Shown here: piece after piece, positions 6,799-7,584 of the stretch
Layout: each line of letters begins with the position of its first letter
Numbering within the stretch: position 1 is the stretch's first letter
From: Betaproteobacteria bacterium
Lineage (GTDB): Bacteria; Pseudomonadota; Gammaproteobacteria; Burkholderiales; Sulfuriferulaceae
DNA length: 7,584 bases
NCBI GenBank assembly: GCA_003455595.1
Contig: DMQT01000043.1
Location: forward strand, 496 to 8,079
Reading direction: 5' to 3'
Notes under the pieces: model-generated
What the model was told of the DNA's origin: nothing
The model's input: only the letters and a program-made list of their open reading frames with translations
Database searches by the model: none
Program-made: the position numbers and the translations under genes

Positions 6799-7101
6799 CT
6801 ACTGGCGGCCGCGGTTGCTATCGGTATTGCGTTCCTGGCGGCGTTCGTAGCCGTAACCAAAGCCTTCCTGGCGTTGGTCGCGACGTGTTTCGCTAGCGGG
6901 TTGTTTGCGGTTGCCGCCTGCGTTGTCGCGGCGTTCGGTGCGATTCTGGTCGCTGCGTCCGTCATCGCGGCTGGCCAGCAGCAGCGGAGCATCTGCTGCG
7001 CTAACGGCAGCTTGAACCCAAACCGGCGCAGCGAATGCGGGTGTCAGACTGCCGAGGCACAGCGCGATGACGCCGAAATGAGCCAGTGTGCGTAATTTCA
7101 T
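6799..7101 (-). CDS. Small exported arginine-rich protein of unknown function
   Basis: I do not recognise this 100-residue protein as a named family. It has a clear Sec signal peptide (basic MKLR, hydrophobic core, cleavage after AFA at residue 24). A short hydrophobic stretch follows, then from residue 45 a strongly polar tail with 14 arginines in 56 residues alternating with Asp, Glu, Gln and Asn, and one aromatic patch FGYGYERR (81-88). The tail looks disordered and has no cysteine. GAGGAG 6 nt before the ATG supports translation. It is divergent from the OmpR-type regulator across about 150 bp containing an OmpR-like repeat, and upstream of the glycine-zipper gene. A role in envelope stress or binding to an acidic polymer would be a guess. 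Confidence 0.75.
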   Translation of the reverse strand: MKLRTLAHFGVIALCLGSLTPAFAAPVWVQAAVSAADAPLLLASRDDGRSDQNRTERRDNAGGNRKQPASETRRDQRQEGFGYGYERRQERNTDSNRGRQ

Positions 7102-7192
7102 GGTGTTCTCCTCAAGCGGTGGGTATTTTCCGAGCCCACGATTGCATCATGGACGATATTCTTTGCTAAAGCGTTTCCAGATACGGCAAATC

Positions 7193-7208
7193 TGTAACAG
7201 TGTGTAAC
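7193..7208. promoter_or_regulatory. OmpR-like binding site (tandem GTTACA repeat)
   Basis: The minus strand reads GTTACA-N4-GTTACA (plus strand TGTAAC at 7193-7198 and 7203-7208). The two half-sites are direct repeats with exactly 10-bp period, the arrangement used by OmpR-family regulators. It lies just upstream of the predicted -35 region of the adjacent ompR-like gene and about 90-107 bp upstream of the divergent arginine-rich gene. Confidence 0.5.
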
Positions 7209-7212
7209 CAGC

Positions 7213-7242
7213 TGGTGAAAGCGCGGCTATCGGTTGTATATT
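7213..7242 (+). promoter_or_regulatory. Predicted promoter of the ompR-like gene
   Basis: TATATT (7237-7242) is a good -10; the -35 candidate TGGTGA (7213-7218) is weak and 18 bp away, which would fit an activated promoter with the OmpR-like repeat immediately upstream. The -10 ends 7 nt before the ATG, so the transcript may have almost no leader. Confidence 0.4.
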
Positions 7243-7249
7243 GCCTAGC

Positions 7250-7584
7250 ATGGATACCAAACAAGAACACATTTTAGTCGTGGATGACGATGCTGGCTTG
7301 CGGACTTTGCTGGAGCAGTATCTCGGCACGCAAGGTTACGTTGTCACCACTGCCGCCGATGGCAAAAGCATGGATGCTGCGTTGACGACCATCAAGCCGG
7401 ATCTGGTGATATTGGATCTGATGATGCCGGGCGAGGATGGGCTGTCCATCGCGCGCCGCCTGCGTGCCAGCACGGCGCTGCCGATCATCATGCTGTCGGC
7501 GCGTGGTGAGGATATCGACCGCATCGTCGGGCTGGAGGTGGGCGCGGACGACTATATGCCCAAGCCGTTCAACCCGCGTGAGCT
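7250..7584 (+). CDS. ompR: OmpR-type two-component response regulator (3' end cut by window edge)
   Basis: Cytoplasmic response regulator; 111 codons are visible, covering the receiver domain. The winged-helix DNA-binding domain, expected to bring the total to about 240 residues, lies beyond the edge. Receiver residues are all present: acidic pair D12/D13, phosphoacceptor D56 in VILDLMMPGEDG, S83 in IIMLSARG, and K105 in DYMPKPF. The stretches GEDGLSIxRRLR and the segment at about 91-112 (RIVGLE, GADDY, PKPFNPREL) are strikingly like E. coli OmpR, so I assign it to that subgroup rather than to PhoB or RstA. The partner kinase EnvZ would be expected downstream. The only reasonable ATG is at 7250 and no Shine-Dalgarno precedes it. 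Regulation by its own product is suggested by the upstream tandem repeat. Confidence 0.9.
   Translation, partial: MDTKQEHILVVDDDAGLRTLLEQYLGTQGYVVTTAADGKSMDAALTTIKPDLVILDLMMPGEDGLSIARRLRASTALPIIMLSARGEDIDRIVGLEVGADDYMPKPFNPRE

Noticed and set aside
1..7584. Mobile element, CRISPR array, tRNA or rRNA
   Set aside because: No transposase, integrase, terminal repeats, regularly spaced repeats, or RNA-gene signatures were seen on either strand.

Overview
The window carries the core thiosulfate-oxidation (Sox) genes of what looks like a Gram-negative, sulfur-oxidising proteobacterium. The closeness of the protein sequences to betaproteobacterial forms suggests Nitrosomonadales (Sulfuricella, Sulfuriferula or Gallionellaceae type). 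That placement is inference from recalled family sequences, not a search result.

Left part (1-4190), all on the minus strand. Transcription order is soxX, soxY, soxZ, soxA, then soxB, which runs off the left edge. SoxA and SoxX form the c-type cytochrome that attaches thiosulfate to the C-terminal cysteine of SoxY. SoxZ pairs with SoxY, and SoxB hydrolyses the bound sulfone to release sulfate. All are periplasmic: SoxX and SoxA have Sec-type signals, SoxY and SoxB have twin-arginine-type signals, and SoxZ has none and should leave with SoxY. No soxCD is present here. A sigma70-like promoter precedes soxX. A strong intrinsic terminator sits between soxA and soxB, followed by a good-looking promoter for soxB, so the cluster appears to be at least two transcription units.

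Middle part (4189-6171). A BepA-type M48 zinc metalloprotease with a TPR tail (outer-membrane quality control) is on the minus strand. It is divergent from moaC (molybdenum cofactor synthesis) on the plus strand, across only 38 bp. A near-palindromic -10 region can serve both directions. moaC ends at an intrinsic terminator.

Right part (6238-7584). Two small exported proteins lie on the minus strand and probably share a transcript: an arginine-rich protein of unknown function, then a glycine-zipper protein. Divergent from them is the start of an OmpR-type response regulator, cut by the right edge. The region between carries a GTTACA-N4-GTTACA direct repeat with 10-bp period, the arrangement expected of an OmpR site. 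The regulator may therefore control itself and the two envelope genes.

I see no mobile element, CRISPR array, RNA gene or clear sign of recent transfer. Most of the window is ordinary, well-understood gene content. The less expected signals are in the intergenic regions: the split sox cluster, the OmpR-like box, and two genes without a Shine-Dalgarno whose -10 motif lies exactly 7 nt before the ATG.
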